Translations under genes and position numbers: made by a program | Shown: positions 55,204 through 62,850 of the stretch, piece by piece | How the letters are laid out: each line of letters begins with the position of its first letter | Numbering within the stretch: the first letter of the stretch is position 1 | Assembly: GCA_947454525.1 (NCBI GenBank) | Contig: CANGJM010000003.1 | Coordinates: 1-64,000 of the forward strand | DNA length: 64,000 nt | Direction of reading: 5' to 3' | From: Flavobacteriales bacterium | GTDB lineage: Bacteria > Bacteroidota > Bacteroidia > Flavobacteriales_D > Crocinitomicaceae | Notes under the pieces: model-generated | Databases searched by the model: none | What the model was told of the DNA's origin: nothing | The model's input: the letters and a program-made list of their open reading frames with translations, nothing else

Positions 55204-55863
55204 TTATTTTTTATTGTTCACAGTTCGCTCCAACATTGGAACAAACTTAAAGGTGCCAAATTCTTCTTTCGTAAATGAGGCCTCACTTTGCTTCATGATT
55301 TTAAGCATCTTCTGTTCCTTTCCCTCACCAACTGGAATGACCATGATTCCATCTACTTTCAATTGCTTCAATAATTCCTGTGGGATTTCAGGTGCTCCAC
55401 AAGTCACCAGTATTTTATCGAATGGTGCATTTAGCGGACTACCCTTGTAACCATCACCGAAAAAGAGTTTTGGTGAGTAATTTAGGAAGTGAATTACATG
55501 TTTTGACGAAAGCAACTCACTTTGACGTTCAATCGAAAATACTTTTGCTCCTAACTCACATAAAATGGATGTTTGGAATCCCGAACCAGTGCCAATTTCT
55601 AGTACCTTATCTCCTTTTTGGATTTCCAATAGTTCTGTTTGAAAGGCAACCGTGTATGGATGTGAGATTGTCTGTCCCGCTCCGATTTGAAAAGCCATGT
55701 TCGAATAAGCCTGATCTTCAAATGCCGTGTCCAAAAAATAATGACGAGGAACAGCATCAAAGGCATCCAAAATGCGCTGATCTTTCACTCCCATGCTCGC
55801 AAGTTCAAGGATTAATTGCTTGCGTTTTCCTTTGTGTTTAAACGTATCTTTTAAGTGCTGCAT
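55204..55863 (-). CDS. pcm: Protein-L-isoaspartate O-methyltransferase
   Basis: Repairs isoaspartyl damage in proteins using SAM. About 219 residues from the ATG at 55863, 8 nt after the xth stop; a longer frame to 55896 would overlap xth. Motifs: AFDAVPRHYFLDTAFEDQAY near residue 35, GAGQTISHPYTVAFQTELL near 62, VLEIGTGSGFQTSIL near 85, DGYKGSPLNAPFDKILVTCG and the LKVDGIMVIPVG end. Part of a xth - pcm - regulator transcript. Confidence 0.95.
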   Translation of the reverse strand: MQHLKDTFKHKGKRKQLILELASMGVKDQRILDAFDAVPRHYFLDTAFEDQAYSNMAFQIGAGQTISHPYTVAFQTELLEIQKGDKVLEIGTGSGFQTSILCELGAKVFSIERQSELLSSKHVIHFLNYSPKLFFGDGYKGSPLNAPFDKILVTCGAPEIPQELLKQLKVDGIMVIPVGEGKEQKMLKIMKQSEASFTKEEFGTFKFVPMLERTVNNKK

Positions 55864-55871
55864 CCTTGAGA

Positions 55872-56630
55872 TTATAGTTTTATTCCCACTGGACAATGAT
55901 CAGAACCGTATACATCCGTCAAAATGAAGGATTCTTTCACTTGTGGTAAAAAGGATTGCGAAACGAGGAAATAATCAATCCGCCAGCCAACATTTTTCTC
56001 ACGCGCTCCAGCACGGTAACTCCACCAAGAATAGTTCACTAATGCTGGATTCAATGTTCGGAAGGTATCAACCAATCCACTTTGGACAAAGTGATTCATT
56101 CCATCGATTTCTTCTTGCATATATCCAGCCGCCTTGTTGTAATTTTCTTTGGGACGAGCTAAGTCAATCGCTTGATGCGCCACGTTAAAGTCACCGCAAA
56201 CAACTACTGGTTTTATCGATTCTAATTTTTTCAAGTAAGAAAGGAAATCTGCGTCCCACGTCTGACGGTAGCCTAATCTTAACAATTCACTTCCGGAATT
56301 AGGAACGTAAACGGAAACAACGAAATAAGAGGAATACTCAGCACAAACAACACGGCCTTCTGTGTCATGTTCCTCCACTCCAATCCCGAAAGTAACATTC
56401 AATGGTTGAACTTTACTTAAAATTGCGGTACCTGAATAACCTTTTCTTTCTGCTGAATTCGCAAAAACATGATATCCCTCCAACGTTGCACATGCATCTT
56501 GTACCTGTTCAGGAGTTGCTTTTGTTTCTTGTAAACAAATGACATCTGCATTCACACGTTGCATGTCTTGAATGAATGTTTTTCCGACAATTGCTCGGAT
56601 TCCATTAACATTAAAGGAAATAATTTTCAT
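55872..56630 (-). CDS. xth: Exodeoxyribonuclease III
   Basis: AP endonuclease/3' exonuclease of base-excision repair. 252 residues: MKIISFNVNGIRA, CLQETKATPEQ, KGYSGTAILSK near residue 63, VYVPNSGSEL, CGDFNVAHQAIDLARP near 144, and the C-terminal WRIDYFLVS and GSDHCPVGIKL. All catalytic signature residues of the endonuclease/exonuclease/phosphatase fold are present. Precedes pcm by 8 nt. Confidence 0.96.
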   Translation of the reverse strand: MKIISFNVNGIRAIVGKTFIQDMQRVNADVICLQETKATPEQVQDACATLEGYHVFANSAERKGYSGTAILSKVQPLNVTFGIGVEEHDTEGRVVCAEYSSYFVVSVYVPNSGSELLRLGYRQTWDADFLSYLKKLESIKPVVVCGDFNVAHQAIDLARPKENYNKAAGYMQEEIDGMNHFVQSGLVDTFRTLNPALVNYSWWSYRAGAREKNVGWRIDYFLVSQSFLPQVKESFILTDVYGSDHCPVGIKL

Positions 56631-56677
56631 GGGTCGTCTAATTAAAAATACATCGCAAAGCGAAGATTCAAATTTAA

Positions 56678-57673
56678 TCAGAATTTAAGCTGGAAAAACA
56701 GAAACTGATAAGGTTCGAACGCTTTTTTTTCAGAATGGAAGCAACGAAATTCAGTTCCAATGTTCATGACATCATTTAAGGCATACAAAACCCCTAAACT
56801 TTCTGATGCAAGATGCTTGCGTGCAATTTGAATATTACTTGGATCCATGAAATATTCTACACGACCATACCACCTCATTCGATCTGAGAATGAATAAGCC
56901 AATTGACCATTTAACTGGCCCCAATTTCGGGAGAAATTGATGCCTTGCGTACCGACAAAGAAACAACTATGAAACATCCATTTACGGTAAGCATATTGAA
57001 TGTTCCACTCACTAAACATGCGCGTTTGAGGTTCCTTTGCTTGAATCGTTGCTTCGCGTCCCAAGTACGTTGACCAGTTAAACTTCCAACGATCGCGTTT
57101 GAACTCCAACAAGGAACCAAAGGACGGAGTGAATTGAGCGTAATCCATTTTTTGCCAACCGTTCATGACAAACAAGGACAAACTCCAAGATGAATTGAGG
57201 GTCCGGTTGTATTTCAATCCACTGATGTAATAGGGAACATATTCAGGCGCCAAACTTCTTGAATAACTGATTTGATCAATGCTTTTTGGTGTTTCTTGCG
57301 TGTAGGGAGAACTAAATACTCCTGCGGCAATGCTCGATTTATTGAATTTACGTTGAATATACGCTTCGTAAATCCATCGTTTATACTTCTTTTCAGCGGC
57401 GTAATTTTGACTCATGTATGTTCCTAACGCAGGAGAAAGTGCATATTTCCATTTGGAATTCTCCCAAGTGAACTCCATGAGATTCAAATTGATTTGGAAG
57501 GAATTCAAATTCGAAGACGAAACCAAATAGGGAATCTTACCAATGGAATTGGATTTTCCAAACACCGAATACCCATCGATTAATCCGTGAAGTTGAAAGC
57601 GCAAGGAATCTTGAGTTGAAGTAAGTCCAGATGAAGATAAAAACAAGATAAACAGGAAGGCAGATTTTCGCAT
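56678..57673 (-). CDS. Outer-membrane beta-barrel porin (OmpL/bbp2-like)
   Basis: 331 residues with a signal peptide (MRKSAFLFILFLSSSGLTST). Alternating aromatic beta strands run throughout and the final residue is Phe after FQLKF, as outer-membrane barrels end. The pattern NSSWSLSLFVMNGWQKM and WKFNWSTYLGRE, with the final EFRCFHSEKKAFEPYQF, fits the putative beta-barrel porin-2 family. Transport substrate unknown. Stop-start spacing of 1 nt from the GIN-domain lipoprotein gene indicates an operon. Confidence 0.78.
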   Translation of the reverse strand: MRKSAFLFILFLSSSGLTSTQDSLRFQLHGLIDGYSVFGKSNSIGKIPYLVSSSNLNSFQINLNLMEFTWENSKWKYALSPALGTYMSQNYAAEKKYKRWIYEAYIQRKFNKSSIAAGVFSSPYTQETPKSIDQISYSRSLAPEYVPYYISGLKYNRTLNSSWSLSLFVMNGWQKMDYAQFTPSFGSLLEFKRDRWKFNWSTYLGREATIQAKEPQTRMFSEWNIQYAYRKWMFHSCFFVGTQGINFSRNWGQLNGQLAYSFSDRMRWYGRVEYFMDPSNIQIARKHLASESLGVLYALNDVMNIGTEFRCFHSEKKAFEPYQFLFFQLKF

Positions 57674-57674
57674 C

Positions 57675-58418
57675 TTACTTTTGAATTAAATCACCGGTTG
57701 AATAACGCAATTTATCGATGACAGACGGCTGACCATAACACCAAATGTCACCGGTGCTCGAAAGTTCCGCTTTTAATTTCACTTGATTTACCGTTAAATA
57801 AGAAATTCCGTTGGATGCGTACATCACTGATATGGAATCCGATACAAGCATTTGACGCGCATCAAACCGACCATACCCATCGATATCCAAGCGAAGAAAA
57901 CTACACATTCCACCCAATGCAATGTTCGAGAATCCGTGTGGATTAACCACGTTGATCGAATTCGCCACCACCGTTAAATCGAGGTCTCCAGCGCCATCGT
58001 TCATCAGTACATCCAAGTGATTCGTTTGAATCGTGTCTTTACTCGTCAACAGTTCAGATCCCCAATAAATCAGCTTCGATAAGGCTGAAAAGTGAATCTT
58101 TAATGTTACACCGTCCTTTTTATAGCGCAAGAACGGACATTTATTTCGGTTCCAAATTTCCAATTTTCCATCGACTACGGTCCAGTCAATGAAATTCACC
58201 AAATTCTCTCCTGCGATGACTTCCATAAAAGAAACGGTATCCTGAATCAATTCAATTTTTAATCGCTGATGAATTTCCATCTGTTGAAAATCCGGTAAGG
58301 AAATGATTTTACTGATTGAACTCCCCGCTCCTTTGGAACAGGAACGATTCTCTGGCTTTTTACACGATGTCACCTGTAAAAAGAAGAACAGCATCAATGC
58401 GAATTTTACCACTTTCAT
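57675..58418 (-). CDS. GIN-domain (DUF2807) lipoprotein
   Basis: 247 residues. Signal peptide with lipobox VTSC (Cys19). The body is a right-handed beta-helix-like repeat typical of DUF2807, the head, GIN and tail adhesin domain: ISLPDFQQMEIHQRLKIEL, GDLDLTVVANSINVV, NPHGFSNIALGGMCSFLRLD, LSSTGDIWCYGQPSVID, STGDL. Probably a surface or periplasmic lipoprotein. Overlaps the PagL-like gene by 4 nt and precedes the porin gene by 1 nt. Confidence 0.88.
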   Translation of the reverse strand: MKVVKFALMLFFFLQVTSCKKPENRSCSKGAGSSISKIISLPDFQQMEIHQRLKIELIQDTVSFMEVIAGENLVNFIDWTVVDGKLEIWNRNKCPFLRYKKDGVTLKIHFSALSKLIYWGSELLTSKDTIQTNHLDVLMNDGAGDLDLTVVANSINVVNPHGFSNIALGGMCSFLRLDIDGYGRFDARQMLVSDSISVMYASNGISYLTVNQVKLKAELSSTGDIWCYGQPSVIDKLRYSTGDLIQK

Positions 58419-59497
58419 TTCTCTCGTTTTTTAAAGTGATACGTGAGTCCAAATTCCAAATAATCCGCTTTCGCATAATGCGTTTTCAGTCCAAAGAACG
58501 CACTCATGGATTTTGACACGTAATAGCGACAACCCAAACGAATGTACAGCGTTCCTTCTGCACGGTAGCGATCACGAACATAGAAACCTAATCCATACAC
58601 GAAATTGAATCGATTGAGGGGAAGCAAATAGGCTGCGGAAATTCCAACTTGAAGAATATCTAATTGAGATTTTGCTACCATTGGCTCATAGTTCATAAGA
58701 GCCTGTTTTGAAATGACATCGACATTCACCTCAAATCCTGCTTTTGGAGTAAAATAATTGCGAAGTGAAACGGATCCAGCATAAACCGGGTATTTTTTTC
58801 CACCAATCGGCATGGTTTCTTTAAATGAAAGCATTCCATTTACACTTGGTTGCCAATGCCTGTATGTGTAGAATATTTCCTTCGGCTTTGGATTGACTCT
58901 GTATATTTTCTCTGATAAAAAATGTTGGAATCCAATCGATACATATGGTAAATTTATTCCCAAGTTAGGTACTTTGAATGCTCCGTTGCTGAAATGAGTC
59001 ATGTCCATAGCAAAAGTCACTGCTGATTGCTTGAAAGCAAATGTCTGCTTCAATGCGAAGCACATCATTGCGTTCATGTGAGAACCAATTGCGACGTTTT
59101 TTGGATTTAAAACCGGATCGTAGGGACGATTGGTGTATCCCATGCCTGTGCCAAATTTCCAGTCCATTCGGTAGTTCTTGTATTTAACCAAAGGCATTTC
59201 AGCAAATCCATAGAGTCCAACAAAGCGTCCAAGAATCTCATTATTTCCAACTGATCCTAGGAACAATGTTCCCCCAACCACAGGTTGGCGAAAGTACGAA
59301 TGCCAAATTTGTTCTCCGTTCAGTTTCTTGACGTAGGATAATTCTGTGGCAAAAGCCAAATGATTAGCCAAATGCGCCATTCCGGCATGATGAGCTGCTA
59401 GGAATCCGACTTTCTCACGAATTTCAAATCCCGATTGAGCAACACTACAGTTGCTTAAAAAGATACAAATGCAAAAAAGTAGGCCGCTTTTTTTCAT
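58415..59497 (-). CDS. Acyloxyacyl hydrolase / PagL-like lipid A 3-O-deacylase
   Basis: 360 residues with a signal peptide (FCICIFLSNCSVAQS). A beta barrel follows; the segment MDMTHFSNGAFKVPNLGINL near residue 167 matches the PagL-type active site H-x-S-N with following PN-x-G-x-N. PagL removes a 3-linked acyl chain from lipid A in the outer membrane (family knowledge); this protein is longer than classical PagL, as is usual for the Bacteroidota branch. First gene of the three-gene envelope operon with GIN lipoprotein and porin. Confidence 0.82.
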   Translation of the reverse strand: MKKSGLLFCICIFLSNCSVAQSGFEIREKVGFLAAHHAGMAHLANHLAFATELSYVKKLNGEQIWHSYFRQPVVGGTLFLGSVGNNEILGRFVGLYGFAEMPLVKYKNYRMDWKFGTGMGYTNRPYDPVLNPKNVAIGSHMNAMMCFALKQTFAFKQSAVTFAMDMTHFSNGAFKVPNLGINLPYVSIGFQHFLSEKIYRVNPKPKEIFYTYRHWQPSVNGMLSFKETMPIGGKKYPVYAGSVSLRNYFTPKAGFEVNVDVISKQALMNYEPMVAKSQLDILQVGISAAYLLPLNRFNFVYGLGFYVRDRYRAEGTLYIRLGCRYYVSKSMSAFFGLKTHYAKADYLEFGLTYHFKKREK

Positions 59498-59536
59498 AAA
59501 CCAAAATTAATGAATTATTGGATGGCAGAATAACTT

Positions 59537-59544
59537 TAACTTTG
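59537..59544 (+). promoter_or_regulatory. mazG promoter -7 box
   Basis: TAACTTTG, an exact TAnnTTTG match, ends only 4 nt before the ATG at 59549; a TTG at 59518-59520 is a possible -33. The transcript should have almost no leader. Confidence 0.6.
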
Positions 59545-59548
59545 CTTT

Positions 59549-60322
59549 ATGGATTCTAGACTCGTAGCGTTTGAACGCTTATTAAACATCATGGATGACT
59601 TAAGGGAAAAATGTCCTTGGGATCAAAAGCAAACCTTCGAAACGTTGAGAAATTTAACCATCGAAGAAACCTACGAATTGACCGATGCCATCACCAAAAA
59701 TGACATGCAAGAAATCAAAGGTGAAATCGGTGATTTATTCTTACACCTCGTTTTCTATTGTAAACTGGGCGATGAACAAGGTCAATTTGATGTAACGAGT
59801 GTTCTGAACGCTATTTGCGAAAAGTTGATTTACCGCCATCCGCATATTTACGGAGATGTAACAGTTTCTGGGGAAGAGGAAGTAAAAGCGAATTGGGAGA
59901 AATTAAAACTCAAAGAAGGAAAGAAATCTGTTTTGGAAGGAGTTCCATCTTCCCTACCCGCTTTGGTAAAGGCAACACGCATTCAGGAAAAAGCAAAAGG
60001 AATCGGTTTCGAATGGGAACACCGTCAAGATGTTTGGAAAAAAGTAGAAGAAGAAATGCAAGAACTTCAAGTTGAAGTGGAAGCAAACTCCGAACATGTG
60101 GAAGAAGAATTTGGTGATGTCCTGTTTTCCTTGGTAAATTATGCTCGATTTATCGGGATTTCACCTGAAAATGCCTTAGCACAGACAAATCAGAAATTCA
60201 TTAAACGTTTTCAATTGATGGAGGATCTAATTAAAGAAAAGGAAATCGACATCCGAAACATGACTTTGAACGAATTGGATGTTTTTTGGGATGAAGCAAA
60301 ACTTAAATTAAAAAAATCATGA
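59549..60322 (+). CDS. mazG: Nucleoside triphosphate pyrophosphohydrolase MazG
   Basis: 257 residues. Hydrolyses (d)NTPs to monophosphates plus pyrophosphate. The N-terminal domain has LREKCPWDQKQTFETLRN and the metal-binding EETYELTDAI...EIGDLFLHLVFY; the linker GVPSSLPALVKATRIQEKA; the second domain EEEMQELQVEVE...EEEFGDVLFSLVNYARF. Both domains keep the E-x-x-E ... E-x-x-D sites. Overlaps the mscS-like gene by 4 nt. Confidence 0.95.
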   Translation: MDSRLVAFERLLNIMDDLREKCPWDQKQTFETLRNLTIEETYELTDAITKNDMQEIKGEIGDLFLHLVFYCKLGDEQGQFDVTSVLNAICEKLIYRHPHIYGDVTVSGEEEVKANWEKLKLKEGKKSVLEGVPSSLPALVKATRIQEKAKGIGFEWEHRQDVWKKVEEEMQELQVEVEANSEHVEEEFGDVLFSLVNYARFIGISPENALAQTNQKFIKRFQLMEDLIKEKEIDIRNMTLNELDVFWDEAKLKLKKS

Positions 60323-60807
60323 CTCAATTAGAATTTCAACTTTTAGAAACAGTCATCTTAGTTGCATTATCGTTGTTAATTAAGATTTTAGCAACAAAAT
60401 CGGTTAATCGATTCCTAGCGCATTTCGACTTCGACTTGAAAAGGAAACGAATTACCGTGCGCATCATCAATTTGTTCTTGTGGATTTTCATTGCGATTGT
60501 CCTAGCCGGAATTTGGAACATCAACAAAGAGGGATTGGTTGTTTTCATCACTTCGATTATTACCGTAATGGGTGTAGCATTTTTTGCTCAGTGGTCTATT
60601 CTATCGAATATCACAGCCAGTTTGATTCTATTCTTCAATCACCCGATGAAAATCGGTGAGACGATACATATTTTAGATAAAGAATATGACATTGAAGGTG
60701 AATTGGTGGACATCAGTTTCTTCTTTATGTACATCAAAACAAAGGAAAATCACCTGGTAACAATTCCCACCTCTGTTGTCTTGGCTAAAACAATTGTACG
60801 CAAATAA
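60319..60807 (+). CDS. Small MscS-family mechanosensitive channel protein
   Basis: 162 residues. Two to three membrane helices (about 8-25, 45-65, 70-110) followed by a short beta domain: AFFAQWSILSNITASLILFF then FNHPMKIGETIHI near residue 113, LVTIPTSVVLAKTI at the end. The large C-terminal alpha-beta domain of full MscS is absent; short forms like this are common in Bacteroidota. Overlaps mazG by 4 nt. Ends one nt before the convergent higA stop. Confidence 0.88.
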   Translation: MTQLEFQLLETVILVALSLLIKILATKSVNRFLAHFDFDLKRKRITVRIINLFLWIFIAIVLAGIWNINKEGLVVFITSIITVMGVAFFAQWSILSNITASLILFFNHPMKIGETIHILDKEYDIEGELVDISFFFMYIKTKENHLVTIPTSVVLAKTIVRK

Positions 60808-61110
60808 TTAAAGACGAATGGATAACTCAAGTTGTCCACCTAAACCAAGCTCCACTATTTTCTTTAAGGTAGAAAAACGCACTTCTTTCATGTCGTTTTC
60901 TAGTTTTGAAATATAGGATTTTGTGGTACCCACTTTGGTGGCTAATTGTTCTTGAGTCATCCCTTTCTCTAATCTTGCACTTTGAATCATAGCTCCCAAA
61001 CGAAATTCTTGATAACCTTTTTCTAGGACATCGCGCGCTTCGGAACCTTTGGGACCATAATGCTTGTCTTTGAACTGATCTAATGTCAGTAATTTACTTG
61101 TTGTTTTCAT
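60808..61110 (-). CDS. higA: HigA-type XRE antitoxin
   Basis: 100 residues. HTH at about residues 38-92: GAMIQSARLEKGMTQEQLAT then KVGTTKSYISKLENDMKEVR. The N-terminal acidic/basic helix is typical of HigA partners that bind a HigB toxin. Overlaps higB by 17 nt and is the second gene of the pair, as expected for higBA order. Confidence 0.9.
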   Translation of the reverse strand: MKTTSKLLTLDQFKDKHYGPKGSEARDVLEKGYQEFRLGAMIQSARLEKGMTQEQLATKVGTTKSYISKLENDMKEVRFSTLKKIVELGLGGQLELSIRL

Positions 61111-61444
61111 ACTCCTTTTTTAATTGAATGGCACGTTTGATTTCTCTTCGTGGAAGCTTTTGTGTTTTCTTTTGAAATGCATTGATTAAAACAACCAATT
61201 GACCACCATCAAAAAAACAAAATACCCGAAAAATATCTCCGCCGTTTTGAATGCGTATTTCATACAAACCATTTGTTCCGTGAATGTGCTTTAGGTATTG
61301 GGCTGGTATCACGGGTAATTCTTGAAGCAACTCGAGGGTCCAAATGATTTTCTCCTTTACTTTAGGCTTCTGTTGAACAAAAAAATCTTCAAAATACGAT
61401 TCAAAAAAGAGGATGTCTCTTAACTTCTCTCCCACTTTCTCCAT
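61094..61444 (-). CDS. higB: HigB/RelE-type toxin
   Basis: 116 residues from the ATG at 61444. RelE-superfamily fold (phage Gp49-like branch): FEDFFVQQKPKVKEKIIWTL, KHIHGTNGLYEIRIQNGGDI then FRVFCFFDGGQLVVLINAFQ and KKTQKLPRREIKRAIQLKKE. The catalytic-type Arg and the KKTQK...E end are conserved in HigB, which cleaves mRNA on the ribosome. An in-frame TTG at 61456 coincides with the promoter and is rejected. Confidence 0.9.
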   Translation of the reverse strand: MEKVGEKLRDILFFESYFEDFFVQQKPKVKEKIIWTLELLQELPVIPAQYLKHIHGTNGLYEIRIQNGGDIFRVFCFFDGGQLVVLINAFQKKTQKLPRREIKRAIQLKKEYENNK

Positions 61445-61445
61445 A

Positions 61446-61476
61446 CAAAAATACAATTAGTTTCACTTTAGTACAA
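61446..61476 (-). promoter_or_regulatory. higBA promoter, probably leaderless
   Basis: On the minus strand GTTG at about 61474-61476, 20 nt, then TATTTTTG (61446-61453), an exact TAnnTTTG box one nt before the higB ATG. Transcription should start at or within the start codon. Confidence 0.62.
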
Positions 61477-61563
61477 CTTTTCATGTATTTTTTTTTCATT
61501 TCAATTTTTTAGGAACAAAATGAATAACGCAGAAATGGAAATTTATTGTGTAAAGGTGTGAAA

Positions 61564-62826
61564 TTAGGCCGGGAAACAGAGAAAATATTTTTCCACTGGT
61601 TGAGCCAATGCAGAAATATTCAAATTGTCGGAAGCTTTGGTTAAATCGATGATATCACCATTTTTCATTAACAGATTAATGTTCTGCTTATCTTGATTGT
61701 AGGCCTTATTCGTAAGGATATCTGAATAAACAAAGTAGTCAACTTCCTCTTCCGTCAATTGATACGCATCTTGAACACGTTGGCGTTCAGCTGCAATTCG
61801 TTCTTCACTGAACGGCTCCTTCGAAATAACGATTTTAAACAATTTTCGATTCACTAACGATTGTGCTAACTGAGCTAAGATTGGATCTGAATGCGTTTGC
61901 CATACTTTAATCGCCGACCAAATGTCGTAATCGTCTAACTGAGCAAAATTCCCCAAAACTTCTTTGCGTTGATGAAAGTCGCTTTCAGTGATGTCTTGTG
62001 TCATGAAAAAGGACAAGGCCGGACTCGCAAAAACATCATCTCCTCGTTTCGCTAGAAATTTGGCGCGTCGCAGTGCATGAATCAACATAAATTCAGCAGC
62101 AACGACTGTCTTGTGTAGGTATACTTGCCAGTACATTAAGCGACGAGCAACAATAAATTTCTCAATCGAATAAATTCCTTTTTCCTCGAGAACCAATTGA
62201 CCATCGCGGACATTTAACATTTCAATCAATCGATCCGTTCCGATAATTCCTTCGCTTACTCCAGAATAAAAACTATCTCGATTTAAATAATCGAGTCGAT
62301 CCATATCCAATTGACTGGAAACTAATTGATGTAAAAATGGCTTACTGTATTTATTTTGAAAAATCAACAAAGCCATGTCGAGTTGACCATCGAATTCCTT
62401 GGACAATTCTTCAATAAAAAACGATGAGATCTCTTCGTGACTCACACCACAAACGATATCGTATTCCAAAGCATGACTAAACGGACCATGTCCAATGTCG
62501 TGCAGTAAAATAGCCAAACAAACCGCGCGTTCTTCTTCCACGTTAATTTCGTGTCCTTTGCGTCGAATCGTTGCAACAGCCTCACTCATCAAGTGCATCG
62601 CACCCAAAACATGATGAAAACGCGTGTGATTTGCTCCCGGATAAACAAGGTGACTTAATCCCAACTGCATGATGCGACGAAGTCGCTGCATATGAGGATG
62701 TTCTAAAATATCGAAAATTATTTCGTCCGGAATTGTAATAAAACCATAGACTGGGTCGTTAATAATTTTCTTCTTGTTGTTTCGATGTTGATTCGGTTGC
62801 AATTGAGTACCTTTAATTAAATTCAT
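61564..62826 (-). CDS. HD-domain phosphohydrolase
   Basis: 420 residues. NDPVYGFITIPDEIIFDILE opens the family, HPHMQRLRRIMQLG follows, then the HD metal site: HTRFHHVLGAMHLM near residue 66 and LAILLHDIGHGPFSHALE near 109 (His-Asp). SQLDMDRLDYLNRDSFYSGV is the dGTPase/HD-superfamily motif. Members act on nucleotides such as dGTP; the substrate here is not certain. Divergent from porX with 24 nt between starts. Confidence 0.93.
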   Translation of the reverse strand: MNLIKGTQLQPNQHRNNKKKIINDPVYGFITIPDEIIFDILEHPHMQRLRRIMQLGLSHLVYPGANHTRFHHVLGAMHLMSEAVATIRRKGHEINVEEERAVCLAILLHDIGHGPFSHALEYDIVCGVSHEEISSFFIEELSKEFDGQLDMALLIFQNKYSKPFLHQLVSSQLDMDRLDYLNRDSFYSGVSEGIIGTDRLIEMLNVRDGQLVLEEKGIYSIEKFIVARRLMYWQVYLHKTVVAAEFMLIHALRRAKFLAKRGDDVFASPALSFFMTQDITESDFHQRKEVLGNFAQLDDYDIWSAIKVWQTHSDPILAQLAQSLVNRKLFKIVISKEPFSEERIAAERQRVQDAYQLTEEEVDYFVYSDILTNKAYNQDKQNINLLMKNGDIIDLTKASDNLNISALAQPVEKYFLCFPA

Positions 62827-62850
62827 TCAAAACTATTAAAAATAAGGCAT

